A DNA stretch of 64,000 nucleotides from Acanthaster planci. Taxonomy: Eukaryota; Echinodermata; Asteroidea; Valvatida; Acanthasteridae. The notes under the pieces were generated by a model. The model saw only the letters and a program-made list of their open reading frames with translations, was not told the DNA's origin and made no database searches. This document shows, in pieces, positions 11,781 to 24,300 of the stretch (within the stretch, counting starts at the first letter, position 1; the number at the start of each line of letters is the position of its first letter). The DNA lies in the NCBI RefSeq assembly GCF_001949145.1, contig NW_019091409.1, forward strand, positions 390,801 through 454,800, written 5' to 3'. The translations under genes and the position numbers were made by a program.

Positions 11781-14700
11781 CTAATACATTAAATAATCCT
11801 TGGACCATACAGGCAATTGTTTCAACCTCTTACTACGTCTTATTTCGTTTTCCATAACCTCTGGCACATCTGCATGTTTTTTCATATCATCAAGAGAATC
11901 GGTTGGTTTTTCTTCCTTATCCTGACTTTCTGCAACTGGAACAAAATCACTGACTACTGGATCGTTTAATGGGTTCACTTGTTCTTTTGGCCAAAATCAA
12001 CTTATTCAGGTTATTGTCTCCCATGGGTTGTTTGATACATATAAGCACTCAGTTTCCTTAGAATTTGAATAGGTTCACAGTACTGCAGTTTGCCTTTAAG
12101 TACGATACCAGATTTTCTAACTCGTACCCGATCTACTTAAAAAATTGCACTTCTTTCGCTTTTTTCTTCTGGTCAGTGTGCTGCTTGTATTTACGTTGGT
12201 TAAGCTGCACTTGTTGCCTTGTTCTTTCGTCAACCTGTTTAGCTGCTTTCACCTTCTTATTCATTTTCCATCCCACAATATCTAAACCTGTTGTAATTTA
12301 TCTTCCATGTAAAGAATTGAAGGTGCTATGCCAGTTGTTGCACGAGGAGTGGCTCTATACACAGTGAGAAACTCATACATTGCTGTTTTCCCAGACTTAT
12401 TTGAAATAACTGCAGTTTAGATTGTGTTTTTCGCCACAGCACTTTCACTTGCACCGTTACTTTGCGGATAATACAAAGATGAAAAAATATGCTTAATACT
12501 TCTCCAATTAAAAAAATCTTCGAAATCCCGGGATTTAAATTGCACTCCATTATCTGAAACGAGTTCATTTGGATATCCTTCTCTGCTGAAAATTGTTTTT
12601 TAAAATTCTATCACTGTGCCAGTGGTTGCCAATGAAGTAAATCAGTTTCTGGCCACCTACTCTAATGATCGATCAAAGTAATGGCATATTTACGATCGTT
12701 TTGAGCTCGATTAAAAGGCCAAACAATATCTGTTGCAACTTTACTCCATGACTTCTATTGATATTTCACAAGGAGTAGTGGAGCAAATCTCCTATGCTTT
12801 TGGCATTGTATTGGCAAGTAACACGATTCCTCACAATTATGGTTTCCACTTGTTTGTCCATTTTGGGCCACCAATACAGTTCTCTCAGGCGTTGCTTAGT
12901 ATGAGTGATGCGGGATTCATCAGCCAAGTTTACAATAACTACTGTAAGTTCCCTTTGAACAATAGTTCTATAGTGACTCGTTTACACACCATCACAGACT
13001 GTTAGTTCATCTTTAACTTAGTGATGAAGTATCATCATTTCTACTTCAACATCCTTTTTCAACAAAACGTATTTTTGTACATCATCCTTTTGACTCATTT
13101 GCGTCAGCCTTTCTACGGTAATACTTTTGACATATAGAACTACTTGACATATTATTTCGTCCTCAGTGTCATGCTCACATTCTTTAGCTTTAACTGGTAA
13201 TCTTGACAACCCATTGGTAAATTTGGTTTGACTACCTCGTGCGTATTGCACATCAAAATCAAACTTCTTAAGCCGACACGCCCAACGAGCAATATGCATG
13301 CATGCCACGTCGATCTGTCTTTTTACTGAGTAAGGTTACTAAAGCTTGATGATAAGGACAAACTTAAGACCCCACAAGAACGTATTCCACTTTTCACATG
13401 CCCACACACATGCGAGGGCTGCTTTTTCACTCGCAAAGTATTTCTTTTCGGCATGAGCTAGACTTCAGCTTGTGTTTTCCAGTAACAATTACATTTCCAT
13501 TCTTCATTTGCGAGAGAACAGCACCTAAATCGTACATGGATGCATCAGTTGTTACAAATGTTTCTAATTCTGGGTCATACATGGCTAAACATGGACCTTT
13601 ACTAAATTCTGACTGCACTTTGTCAAAACTCTCTTTAGTAGCACCAGACCAAACAATTTTAGTGTCACTTTTAATAAGAGATCTCAATGGTTCAACAATA
13701 GTTGCAAATGAAGGAATGTATTTGGTAAAATATCTTGCAAGTCCCAAGAAAGATCTTAGTGATTTCTTGTCAAATGGAACTTAAGCATTGAGAATCGCTT
13801 GGAATTTCTGGCTGCATACCTTTTGTACTAAATGGTATGGCCCAAAAATTTCAGGCTGAGTTTAGAAAATACACACTTTTCCAAGTTAAGTCAAATGCGA
13901 TACCTTTGTAGTCTTCTTCAAACATTCTTCAAATTTTCATCATGTCCTGTTTGCGTTTTACCGTACACAATAACATCATCCAAAAACATTGAACCCCTTT
14001 CAAACCATCCAGTGCAATGCTAATCATTTTCTGAAATGTTGATGGAGTTGACGACAAACCAAAGCACACTCGTTTGTACTAAAATAAACCTTCATGTGTC
14101 AAAAATGTAGTAAGCGGTCTAAGACTCTTCGTGCAGCATTAACCTGGTGATATGCATGCAGCAGTTAAATCTAACTGTGAAAAGACAGTCGAATTTTTAA
14201 ATTCACATAGTGTGTCGTCGATTTTCGGCAAGGGATACCGATCAGGTACAACAGCTTTATTTATCTGCCCCAGGTCTACACAAATTCGCAAATCTCCAGA
14301 TTTTTATATGCAACTTATATGGGTAAAACCCACTTCGATGAATCGATTCTCTCTATGATACCTCCAAGTTTATTTCAAGGTCTTTTAACTTTGCAGAAAC
14401 CTTCTCCCTTACTTCAAAGGGTAACCGGCTTAATGTTTGACATCCACTGGTTGCACATTCCTATCAACTTTAACCTTGTGAACGAAACCTTTGACCCAGG
14501 AAGTGCTTCTGACTGATCAAACAACTCACTACACATGTACATTTGGCAGCAATTTCAGTTTCGATTGACGGTTTCGTATCATTACAAAGTATCACCGTTA
14601 ATATTAATTTGCAATGCCTTCATTAGATTTCTTCCCATTATATCTGTACCTTGTTCAACAACATACATATTCATTGTGGACGAAAGGGTGCCAAATCGAC

Positions 14701-15100
14701 AATGCATTCAAAACATCCCAATGTCTTTATTGTATGCTTCTTAAATAATAAAAGCGTTTGGTGTTCAACTGGAGAATGTAATGCGTCAATCAGAAATATC
14801 TGTCAAATGTTTTTCGCGTCAAAATAGAAACACCATACCCTGAATCTACCACAAATGTAATCGGTACACCATTTACCATGACCTACCATTGTATAAGATG
14901 AGAAATCTTCACAGGCTCGTCGATCATCAGCACTTGCACGTAGTCCTCTTTGTCACAGTCATCTGCAATTTAGTGAACTTATCTACCAGTCCTTCGGTCT
15001 TGGGTCCCACTTTTCGCAATAGTAGACGACCAACATACAACCGCAAAATATCCTGTTTTACCGAACTTTGTTACAAGTTTTGTGTTTCGCTGGACACGAC
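11781..15100 (-). mobile_element. Decayed Ty3/gypsy LTR retrotransposon (gag-pol remnants)
   Basis: Read on the minus strand, the modules come in Ty3/gypsy order: a CCHC-like zinc knuckle (about 15095-15010), an aspartic protease (about 14900-14780, VDSGYG), reverse transcriptase (about 14500-13800), RNase H (to about 13190), integrase (about 12925-12400) and a C-terminal tail ending at 11781 (RRSKRLKQLP). Integrase after RNase H separates it from Ty1/copia. Flanking LTRs were not resolved: TGTAACGTAAAAG occurs at both 11471 and 15437 and might mark LTR edges, but the sequence beyond it does not match. Confidence 0.85.
12400..14500 (-). pseudogene. Gypsy pol pseudogene: reverse transcriptase, RNase H and integrase
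   Basis: Visible motifs include DLRICVDLG, FSQLDLTAA, and the FLDD catalytic box at 13986-13975. The RT-RNase H junction reads GLARYFTKYIPSFATIVEP, followed by TDASMYDLGAVLSQ, and the RNase H end reads ARGSQTKFTNGLSRLP. The integrase N-terminal block (LYWWPKMDKQVE) and core (SRWPE, then SDNGVQF) are both present. The reading frame changes several times and stops interrupt the integrase and RT parts, so the copy is dead. Confidence 0.85.
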
Positions 15101-15954
15101 GAATCATTAGCAAAATGATTGAAGGAGTTACGTCGGAAACGGCGTTTCCGCTGCAATGACGTTATTAAAGCGTTGGCTCAAAATGGTTCTTCAGGATCTG
15201 TGGGTCTGTTCCTCCTGGAGAAGAGTCAGAAGAGTGGGGTAGCGTGGATGGAAAAGATTCTCTGACCTTCATCAACAAGGCAAGATAGAAGTGGGCCTTC
15301 TTTCGTGATGGACTGAAGTCATCGTCACCACCAATTGCAGTTATGTAGGTTCACCAGGGATTTGCAGAAAGGGAGGGGGTTGGAGTATGCCAGCAAACCT
15401 TCCAGGTGCCATGGTTCTCAATCCTCGTCGCTAAAATGTAACGTAAAAGCAAGTAAGAACGGAACAAACGCAAGATGGCGGTGCAAGAACTTCAACAACC
15501 TTTTTTGTTGTGTTGTTTTTGTTTTAATGGTGCTTTCAGCTACTTAGGCTATTTGCGCCAATAACTATACGTTTATTCATAACCTTTATTAATCAGCATC
15601 ACATTACGAAGTTAGGAGGAAGGTCCAGTTTCAGAGGCATGCAGGAGAAAACTGTGATTCCCGGGCCTCATTGGTGCAAACCCAGGAAGGAACCGCTACG
15701 CTAACCCGCTCCCCCAACCATAGAATTGTTATTATGAGATACACCCTTTTACAGTGAGTTTAAGAAAAGGAAACTGAGATGAATTCCTTCGTTCTTGGAC
15801 GTGGATAAGTATTGTAGCGTGTCCCGCTGCACAGGGTGCGACGCTGTAAGAACGACACACTGGTGCAACTCACTGTTCTGGTCACAAAAATCTCTGCTTT
15901 ATTCCGTCGCAATACTGACAGTACCACAATGTCCTCTTCCGATAAGCTCTTTTC

Positions 15955-16095
15955 CCAACATGGCGCCTGGCGGCAGGGACTGCGCAGGCGCGAGGCGGGA
16001 AAACCGCGGGCCGTTCGCAACCAGCGCGGGCAGCCAGCCAACTCCATGCGGGTCCGAGCTGGCGCCCTCACGGGCCGGACCCGCCGGCGCTACAG
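15955..16095. other. GC- and CpG-rich island in AT-rich surroundings
   Basis: About 140 bp is strongly GC-rich, with many CGs, against an AT-rich background. It contains CAACATGGCGCC (YY1-like) and CTGCGCAGGCGC (NRF1-like). It lies directly 3' of the transposase remnant. It could be a promoter-like segment or the terminal region of the transposon; no attached gene was found. Confidence 0.4.
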
Positions 16096-16119
16096 TATTT
16101 TGGAAATTGGCAACCACCA

Positions 16120-16760
16120 TTAATATTTGGTTGCTTTTGCCTGTCTCGACCTAACCTCATTGTCCTTCGACATGCCCCCATTCCTTTCAACACAAGACTC
16201 ATCTCTGGTTCTCATCGCTCTCAATGCAGTCCTGATTACGTCTCTCTGTCCTCTTAAAGTCTCAACTGCAGCGACGATTCTGGCACATTTGTCATTAATA
16301 TCTTGGGGTGGCGATTTGTAAACATGGTTTTCAAGATGTCCCCAAGATGTCTCAAAGAATCTGGGGTGCCGGTCAAGGAACCACTGGCAAAATCTTAGTC
16401 GTCTGGGTAGATCTGAATCAAGGAGTTCGTGTCGCCTGTGCATCTTGTAAAGTACAATTGGATGTGTAATCTAACAATCTTGTGGAAAGAGCCTGGGATG
16501 GCGAAATTCCTCGCCCATTTTGTCTGGCAGACACATGCGGGTCTCTTTCTAGCAATTCACGGACAGCCCTTATGTTTGCATCTAACCTTGCCGTTCGTCG
16601 TCGTCCTGAGCGACCCTCTCCCACCCTTTGGTACTTTCGGATGCTTTTCCAAATTGTCGACTTGGCGGGAATGACCAAGTCCATGTGCTACTTGCTGGAG
16701 GCTTCCAGTCCTCAACCACTCTATTTGTTACCACAAACACACGCTGCTCATTCAATTTAA
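16120..16760 (-). pseudogene. Internally deleted mariner/IS630-like transposase remnant
   Basis: Several frames on the minus strand join into one protein-like path: an N terminus EQRVFVVTNRVVED (near 16750), a helix-turn-helix region with RELLERDPHVSARQNGRGIS, then RRLRFCQWFL. It passes directly into a C-terminal block (WGHLENHVYKSPPQ with RAMRTRDESC). The DDE catalytic core normally found between these blocks is missing. Frame changes occur near 16440 and 16690. This is an internally deleted, inactive copy. Confidence 0.55.
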
Positions 16761-16819
16761 GTTTATAGGTTTTGTTGTTCAGCCATTAATATGTTTCCCT
16801 ACAATACACTGGACTCCGA

Positions 16820-17075
16820 GTGGGACCAGCAGAGGGGGGCATTTTTCCCAGCAACAGGCTCCTTTGGTAGGAACCGCACAAAAATTGTAGGTTCACTAAA
16901 TGCATGCGTTGCGGTCGCGTGGCTACTACAGATGTAAATGAGCAGTGTACACCAATAACGGTTCCGCTTTTGAACTGATGAGGGGGTGCTTCTGCTCAAG
17001 GCAGATATAGGCAGCCCTGCCGTCAGTTGCGGGCGTTGGGGGGGGGGCAGAACTAACTTGGGGCGCATTACAAGA
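16820..17075 (+). repeat. Three-copy dispersed repeat, copy A
   Basis: This copy starts GGGACCAGCAGAGG, continues through CCCAGCAACAGGCTCCTTTGG, then GCACG/GCACA, GTGGCTAC and GATGAGGGGGTGCTTCTGCT, and ends near GGCGCATTAC. The same blocks in the same order and orientation occur at about 20176-20400 and 36376-36600. No coding capacity is shared between copies, so it is a non-autonomous interspersed repeat of unknown class. Confidence 0.7.
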
Positions 17076-17159
17076 AGAAAAAGTAATTTTGATGCTGACG
17101 GGGCAGCTGCTCGCCAGGGATGTGGCCTCTCCGCAGCGGGGAGCCCACAATACGTCTGT

Positions 17160-20100
17160 GCCTAGTTATATAGATGAATTTGACTGAACATCTCGAAATC
17201 GACTGAGCAAAGACTAAATTCAGCACGATGTACATGACCATATTGGGTGAGACGAATTATATTGAAATCTGACGACATGGAATGGACACACGTTGAAAGG
17301 TTTGACCATTTATCACTCAGAATGAGCAGAGACTAATATTGTTGCATTTGCAAGTTTCAAGCTTCAAAATCTTCGTAGCGTTTGACTAAACAATGTGTGG
17401 GTATTTGTTCAGCCAATTACAGACAGTAATTCAAAATGATTATGCATGAGGCATGTTATTTTACAACCACTAACACTTTATTACATTTGCATGGTTTCTG
17501 AACTAAGATGAACTCAAACAACACGAGCCTCATTTGAACGGTTGGGAGAGTTTTCCTTGGTTTTGTTACTTGGACATTTCTACAGTCACGTTTTAAAATT
17601 TTGCTTCAAAAATCTGATCCGTGCAGATTTTTTTGCGTTTTATAATGATTAAAAGAACATTAAGGAGAATTCTTTATTATTTGGCGGAGGGATAGACAGA
17701 ACACAGATATTTAACATTCTTAATTAATTGCATTTTTTTGGTAAATTTTAACATCTATGTGAAATAATTTTTATAAGTCGAGCAAAATAAAGAATAAGAA
17801 CATCTTCGTCATAGTTCTATATGTAATGTACATAATTCTATTCCATATGGTTTCATTTACAAACTTTACATTACAATTTATATGTTACTTTGACAGGAAG
17901 AATACTACAGATCTGTATTTTTTTCATACAGTGCATAAGTCTACTGCTAGACAAGACAAAGTACAAAGCGGCACTCAGCATTTCGGCAAGAACAAATATA
18001 TTCAGTTGCTTTATGTCTACTGAAAGGAAATGCGATTAACGTTTTACCTTGGGGGGGGGGAACGAAAACTCAGACGCGGTGAAGGTGCTTTTTTAACCAA
18101 GAATCTAACTCGAAACGTCTTTGTGTGATTGATGTAGGTGTCTTACATATCTGTGTTCGAACGCAAATCACTTAAACATCTGCTTCGTACTAAACCCGTG
18201 TTCGGAGGAGGCGCGCTCCTCGACCAACATAAAATACTACCGAGACTCCCTAGGGTAATAATCGAACTTGGCGGGTTTATCAAGTCTGCATCGCTCCAAA
18301 TAATGACAGCTTACCAATTGCAAGCGGTCGTTGTCGCCGATTTGCATGAGCTTAGAGATGTACTGTCACACCAAATAAGGTATTGTATCATTTTGTTGAT
18401 CCAAATTTTACTTTACACTTGTCTTCAAAGTTAAGGATCCGACGTTGATATTTGCACAAAAAAATATCTTCTTTTCTTGTCGGGGAAAGTAACTAATAAT
18501 ACAAACAACTCTTCCTATGCATCACAATTTTAACAACCAATTACCCGAAAAAACTGACTAAAACAAATTACATTCGTTGTCGATATACAGAGGTGATTTC
18601 AAAGTCATTGCCATTTAGCTAGGAGAAAAAAGAAGTAGGTTTAGCGTGAGAAACGACATTGGAGACCAAGTGGGGAGGGACGCCAAGAGACTTCATTTGA
18701 GATATTCGCATTTATGTTATTACGCAGAAGTACATTTCAGGAAGTTGTGAACACTGTCAAATACTTGAAAAGAAGAATGAATTGGTTCGTGAATTGACAA
18801 AATCTCACATTATGGCCATCCTTAAAGCATGTAATGGCAAGCTATTCTTAAACTCAACATCCGTATTGTGTTGCATTGGGATGCAGTCGGTGTGTTTCAT
18901 TTGTCACAAAACAGTCAATTAAAGAAATTAAATCAATCAATTAAAAGATAAGTACAGATGGCCTATCTGAAACGTGGCTGAATAACTTTACAGATGATAA
19001 ACAAACGCTCAAATTTCCCCTGCACAACTTGATCTCGAAAACTACTTTTGCTATAAAAAAGCTGTATCTACGTTTCATATCTAGATTGAAACATGCACTA
19101 TGTAATCAAATTTATTGGCTTCTGGCTTCTATAAGTTCACGAACAACTCCCTTTTATATACGTAGCATGACATTATTTATGTGCAAGTACTGAGGAAGAA
19201 CACCGTATCCATTCTTTGCAGTTAGTGTGTTTCATTTACGGATTTTACTCAAGGTGAACGTAACCACGAATGACTGATTGTACAAAAAGTTCACAACACA
19301 ACAGGCGTCCATTTACTAAAGGGTTCCTCCAACAGTGCCCGAAACTCCTAAGACGTGTGTTATCGCCTTATGTACCAAGGTTCAGCGAAGGTAGGGTGAA
19401 TTTTAAATCATGCTGAAGTCCGAATAAAATGTCAACCACAAGGCTAATCAACAAAATAAACAATTGCAAACGAATGCTTCTCTCAGAACGTAATCGTCAA
19501 TAAATAGCAAAGTAGGGATTTATTGTTACTTGTGAATGGCTTCTGATGGTGCGTTATGACTTGATTACAGCACAGCTCAAAACTAAGTCTGGATTGACAT
19601 GGTGAAAAATATGATTTTAGAGAAGACATTGTTATAGGCATTCACGAATATATCTGCGCGGTTGCTTTCAAATGGAGGCAAGTGAAGTCTTTAGCTCGTA
19701 CGTAGACGCGGTGTCACCCTCGTGTGGTTTTCATGTAAATTGAACACACGCTTTAAGAAATTCAAAATCTTGTGGAAGTAAACGACGGCAGAAAATGACA
19801 TCAAACTGTCTTCTGACCTTTTTGTGAGGATATTCTAGAACACAATACACTATTTAAACAATCCATCACCGACGAATATCGCAAGCATTGTCTATACTAA
19901 CCATTTAATTTAAAGTGCCAAAAGCAACTTGACTTACTTTGGGGAGCTGACATAAACTGAGTCGGACTTGAAACCCAATTAACAAATATGTTAGTTTCGA
20001 AGACAGCAGTTTCGAACGTTTTCAGTTTAATGAATAAACTAATAGAGCAATGAACACGCCGTTTACCACTTTCTTTCGAAACTCATTGTGCATGGCTTAG

Positions 20101-20160
20101 CGAGTACTGGAGCGTGACCGCTGGGCAGCCGAGCGGACGGGAGCTTTTAACTTAATAATA
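17160..20160. other. No gene recognised
   Basis: AT-rich intergenic sequence. An open frame at 18138-18434 has protein-like composition, but no family or splice partners were recognised. Confidence 0.5.
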
Positions 20161-20175
20161 GCTTGGTCTCGCCCC

Positions 20176-20400
20176 GAGCGAGACCAAGAGAGGGCGCAAT
20201 TTTTGCTTGCAACGGAGACACCTTCGGTTGGAACTGCACGTCGCTGGTTCACGAATGATTATGACATGCAAATGTTACGGGCGCCTCGCTACCAACAAAA
20301 CGAACATTCTCCCCCAACTTGGCTCTTTTCAACCGATGAAGGGGTGCTTCTACTAGGGCGAAGTCATGTTCCGCTTTTATGCGCGGAAATTTTAACTGGA
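20176..20400 (+). repeat. Three-copy dispersed repeat, copy B
   Basis: GACCAAGAGAGGGCGCAATTT, GCAACGGAGACACCTTCGG, CTGCACGTCGCTGG and GATGAAGGGGTGCTTCTACT align in order with copies A and C. It is immediately preceded by a short palindrome, GGTCTCGCCCCGAGCGAGACC. Confidence 0.7.
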
Positions 20401-20782
20401 TCCAGGTGCACGTATTACACAACCTTGGATCTCGGCTGAGGACGAGGTTATGCGTGGTCTTCACGAAATCAGTGCAATTTAATAAGTGATGGAGAAACAG
20501 AATACATACATGTACTGTATTTTCAAGTTAGTGTGAATCACAAAGGCCCGAACGGTGGCCAAACAGAACAGGGAAATCCCTTTTGATATTTTTAATTTGG
20601 TCAACATTCTTTTAAAAAAAATAATGTTGCCCCGTGCGGAAGAAATAAGGTGGTAATATACCAGGATAATTTAATCTCAATCTAGTTAGCATAATTTTGT
20701 CGACACTGGAATCAAACACCCCTCCCAAAAAAATCCTGCTGATAGTAACCTGATCGGACGGGGCGGAGGGTCTGGGTGGGTC

Positions 20783-21331
20783 TTAATATCGATATCCATA
20801 TGGAGATTTGCTTTTCCCATACTTCTCCTCAAACAACTGGCTGAGTCGGTTCCAGACCTCTGGGTCTTTCCAGTCGATGTTCTTGTCATCCTGATCCGTC
20901 CATCCATCCCACTGGCCTCTCCCTGCAGCATCACCGTAGACATCGTTTGTGCCGTACCAGGAATCACCACCGCCCGGGTAGTAGAACACGTCGGGGATGT
21001 CCTTGAGATCCTGCAGGTCCTCGGCCGTGAGGGCTGGCAGTTCGAGGTCCTGTTCTGCCGGCTCTTTGAAGACTTCGTCCTCCATTTCGTCCTCCACCTC
21101 CTGGCCGACAGCTTCAACTTCCTGTTCAAACTGCTGCTTTTCCTCATCTTCGATGGCGCCCTCTAGGTCTCTGAGCAACTCAACCTCCTCGGCCAAGTCC
21201 ATATTTTCCGGCTGGCTTTTGTCTAGCTTCTCTTGCTCCTTCTCCTCGATTTCTTGCTCCTTCTCGGCCTCCAGGACGGCCTTTTTGCAGCTGGACTTGG
21301 ACTTGGCCTCCTCGATGTACGTCCCCTCCTT
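20783..21331 (-). other. Acidic C-terminal extension of PC2 within the last exon
   Basis: Residues about 626-807 follow the P domain, which ends near LVLHGT. The first half (about 630-720) is a Glu/Lys-rich run likely to form a helix or coiled coil, with one Cys (SCKK). Then comes a Pro/Gly/Tyr/Trp/Asp segment containing [14 protein letters not shown] and [12 protein letters not shown]. The end is an amphipathic stretch, [14 protein letters not shown], with a Tyr-rich terminus. The reading frame is open and in phase with the P domain and ends at a single stop, so this is not intron read-through. Granule-sorting signals lie in the C-terminal region of PC1/3 and PC2; a similar role here is inference. 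Confidence 0.85.
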
Positions 21332-24300
21332 GGTGCCATGGAGCACCAGGGTCCACTCGGTCAGTGTGGCGGTGTGAGGGCTTCCGTCGGCCATGACAAC
21401 CTCCAGCACCCATTCGCCTCGCGGGTCCTCGCCCCAGGTGTGGGTGGTCATGAAGGGCCAGCGCTGGAAGCCGTCGATGACATCTTCGTCAGCCGGCCGC
21501 TCACTGAGGAGGATACTACGGGTGCCCATGGGGGACGTCAGGTGAATTGTCACATCTCCCCGCCGGGTGCTGTTCAGGGTGATGATGGCTTGGGTGTGCT
21601 CCAGGTAATTCACCACGTTGTCCTGGCCATCACAGGCGTCTGTGGTGAGACGTAATACTAGTTTCTCACCAGACATACCGTTTGGCACTTGACTGGAAAA
21701 GTGAAAAATGTAAAGGTATCCTGAATATTATCTTTCTCTATCTACCACCTGTTCATCACTGAGTGTTTCTTGATTTGTAAAGCCTTACTTTTATAGGACT
21801 GTCCCTGGAACACAAGTACTCAATCACCCAGCCTATTGTGACTTAAGCCACGGATTACCCACAAACGTAAGATTTATAACTGATTTCATTGTACTTACCG
21901 TTGTGTCCAATATTAAACACTACGTGTATTGTCTCCAAGTGCATGTGCATTTAAAAAAAAGGTCCTACACTTAGACTAACAGACATTGTATTTTCCATTT
22001 TTGACATTAGCCACACCACCAAACTCACCTGACTCCCTTGTAGGTGGCCCCAGAGCAGTGGAACCGTTCCGGTACAGTCTTCCATTTCTCAGCCAGTTCC
22101 ACCATAGCCCCTGCGTCCAACACCCCGAAACCGAAGAGGTGGTTGAATTCCAGGCCCACCCCGTTGCACTGCCACTGGTAATTGTCGTCATACAGCTGGT
22201 TTCGCTTGGAGGTGAGAACAGTCAGGTGCTGTATGTCCCTCCAGGTCAGGTCAGGGCTGTGGAAAGCAGGTCAATACAAGACTGAGGAACATGGGCGGAG
22301 ATCTCTGGTCACATTTGGGGTATGATTTCTAAAAGCTCAGTACGTGTACATCCTCTATCCCAGGTGAGATCGTGACGTCGGCAAGTGCGGAGTCGGTGGT
22401 GCAGGCTGCGGGTACGCGTAGCCAGTGACTTGAAAAGTGGCGATATGATTATATTTGTACCCCCTCACAAAAGACAGATTTCCGCCCATGCTGAGGAGCG
22501 GGAGATACTGATATTTAAATTATTGAGTAGGTTTTGCTGCAGTCAAGTGAGAGCTGAGACATGCTGCAGTGATGACAATCTGCATTTGAAAAACATAACT
22601 GGTGGGTTCATTTGAGGAAATATCCTGACTTAAAGAAGGATTTTCCCCGAAAAGATGTGCAAAAGAAACTTTCTCTGACTCGAAACAGTACGGATTGTGG
22701 AACTGCAGAACTACAGTGGCTTAATTAATGAATGTTTCAACGACAAGGTGTGAAAGTTACTATAAACTGCAAGAGCATGTTTTCCTGAGAGAACCTTGAG
22801 ATGAACAGAAAGAATGGCAAGTAACAATCACAGTAGCGCTTCTTCATTTACCAGAGGAAACCGCTTCCCAGTTTACTTTCAATTTGTTTTGAAGTTCATT
22901 GTGTACATTGGCTCCATTATTTGGGGCAGTAAAATCACACCTCCTCTACTTACTTGGCTTCGAGCGCCAAAGCGAAGACTCCCGCAGCCTCTGGAGCAGC
23001 GGCTGATGTACCCGAGTGAGCTAGCGTGCAGTTACCGTACAGATCTGTCGTAGCCTGTAAATCAAGCAGTAGCACGGTTCATTTCTGTGACAGTTGCCAC
23101 GAATTCATTGACTTCGGTGGCTATGTGAGCTTTCTCTCACATCCATGCTTAACATGTGCCTTTTTATATCAAACGTTGTTAAAGCACGATGAACCGTCTT
23201 CGGAAACCTAGCCCAATTACTGGAAAAATTGAAATGTCCTTTGGCTGAAAATTTGCGATGAGATAGGAGTTTCTCCTTGTAGTAGTTCATGAATATGCAG
23301 GATGCGAATGACAAGCTAGGACTGCGGGAAAATCTATCAGTGGTGTCACTGAGCTAAAGCCACATGACATGACCATGACAAACACGAATGAGTAAGCAAT
23401 ACAAATATGCTTTGAACCAATGAGGTCCGTTAACGCTCCAACTCACCACACCAGCTTCAGGATGCCTGTTCCTGCCGTTGCTGAAAGTGGAGGCTAATGT
23501 GGACGAGCACGACTCGTCGTAGAGGGCGGTACGCCCGTCGTTTATGGCTGAGTTAATGGAAATGGTCCACATGCTAGACGCGTACCCGTCGCAGTTGCAG
23601 TCGTCATTGGGGCCACCATCCCCTGAAGCCCAAACATAGATGCTCCCCTTGCCGCCACGTCCCTTCAGGAAAGATCATACCATAAATATCTTACCCATGC
23701 GAATCTCAGCTGTGAAATATTTCTGGCAAGTTGGTCAAGGATGTTCACCTTAAATTTACTGTATTTGCGCCAGGTACACAGGACACGCCGGTATTTGTAC
23801 GAAGTTGTAACACGTAGTGAGAGGTCCAACCTTCTTAAAACCTTTCAAAACAATTTTTATAATGTGCGGTTTCTTTTTGAATCCACAAAAGTATTGCTTG
23901 AATACTGGTGGTTTTTTTTTGTTTGGTACGAATACTGCCTATTCTGTATAACATCTCGATCTGACACCTATCACACACAGTGATGCATTGCAAAGTAGAG
24001 AAAGAGAGAAAAGGGACTGACAATCACAAATTTGATTGAAAATGCCTTGGAATTGACTCGCTACCACCATCAAGGGTTAATCGTTCTGCCACTGATAAGC
24101 GCTTTGACCCCTCCCTCTGGAGGGGTCAAAGCCCTCTGGCTCTCTCTCCCTCTGGAAAAAACTGGCAACGCCTATGATTTCTATTAACATCTGGTTTGTT
24201 GATTCATTCATGTTAAAAGCAGTACGCATCATTTGGAGTGTAGAAACGAACCTTGTTGACTCCATCAGCTATTGCTTCTAGCGTGAGGTCCCGTGGTCCA

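Noticed and set aside
11471-15449. TGTAACGTAAAAG at 11471 and 15437 as LTR starts of the gypsy element
   Set aside because: Only 13 bases match; the following sequence does not align, so LTRs are not claimed.
15795-16154. Overlapping frames on both strands through the GC-rich island
   Set aside because: Long frames are expected in GC-rich DNA with few stop codons; no domain or splice context.
18138-18434. 98-codon frame with protein-like composition
   Set aside because: No family, no convincing acceptor/donor pair, and no neighbouring exon.
20686-21413. Other minus-strand frames in the last PCSK2 exon (153 and 77 codons)
   Set aside because: Low-complexity shifted readings of the same exon; they lack any convertase motif.
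20997-21655. Plus-strand open frames of 126 and 140 codons, Ser- and Leu-rich
   Set aside because: They are antisense shadows of the acidic tail and P domain of PC2; the minus-strand frame is in phase with verified exons.
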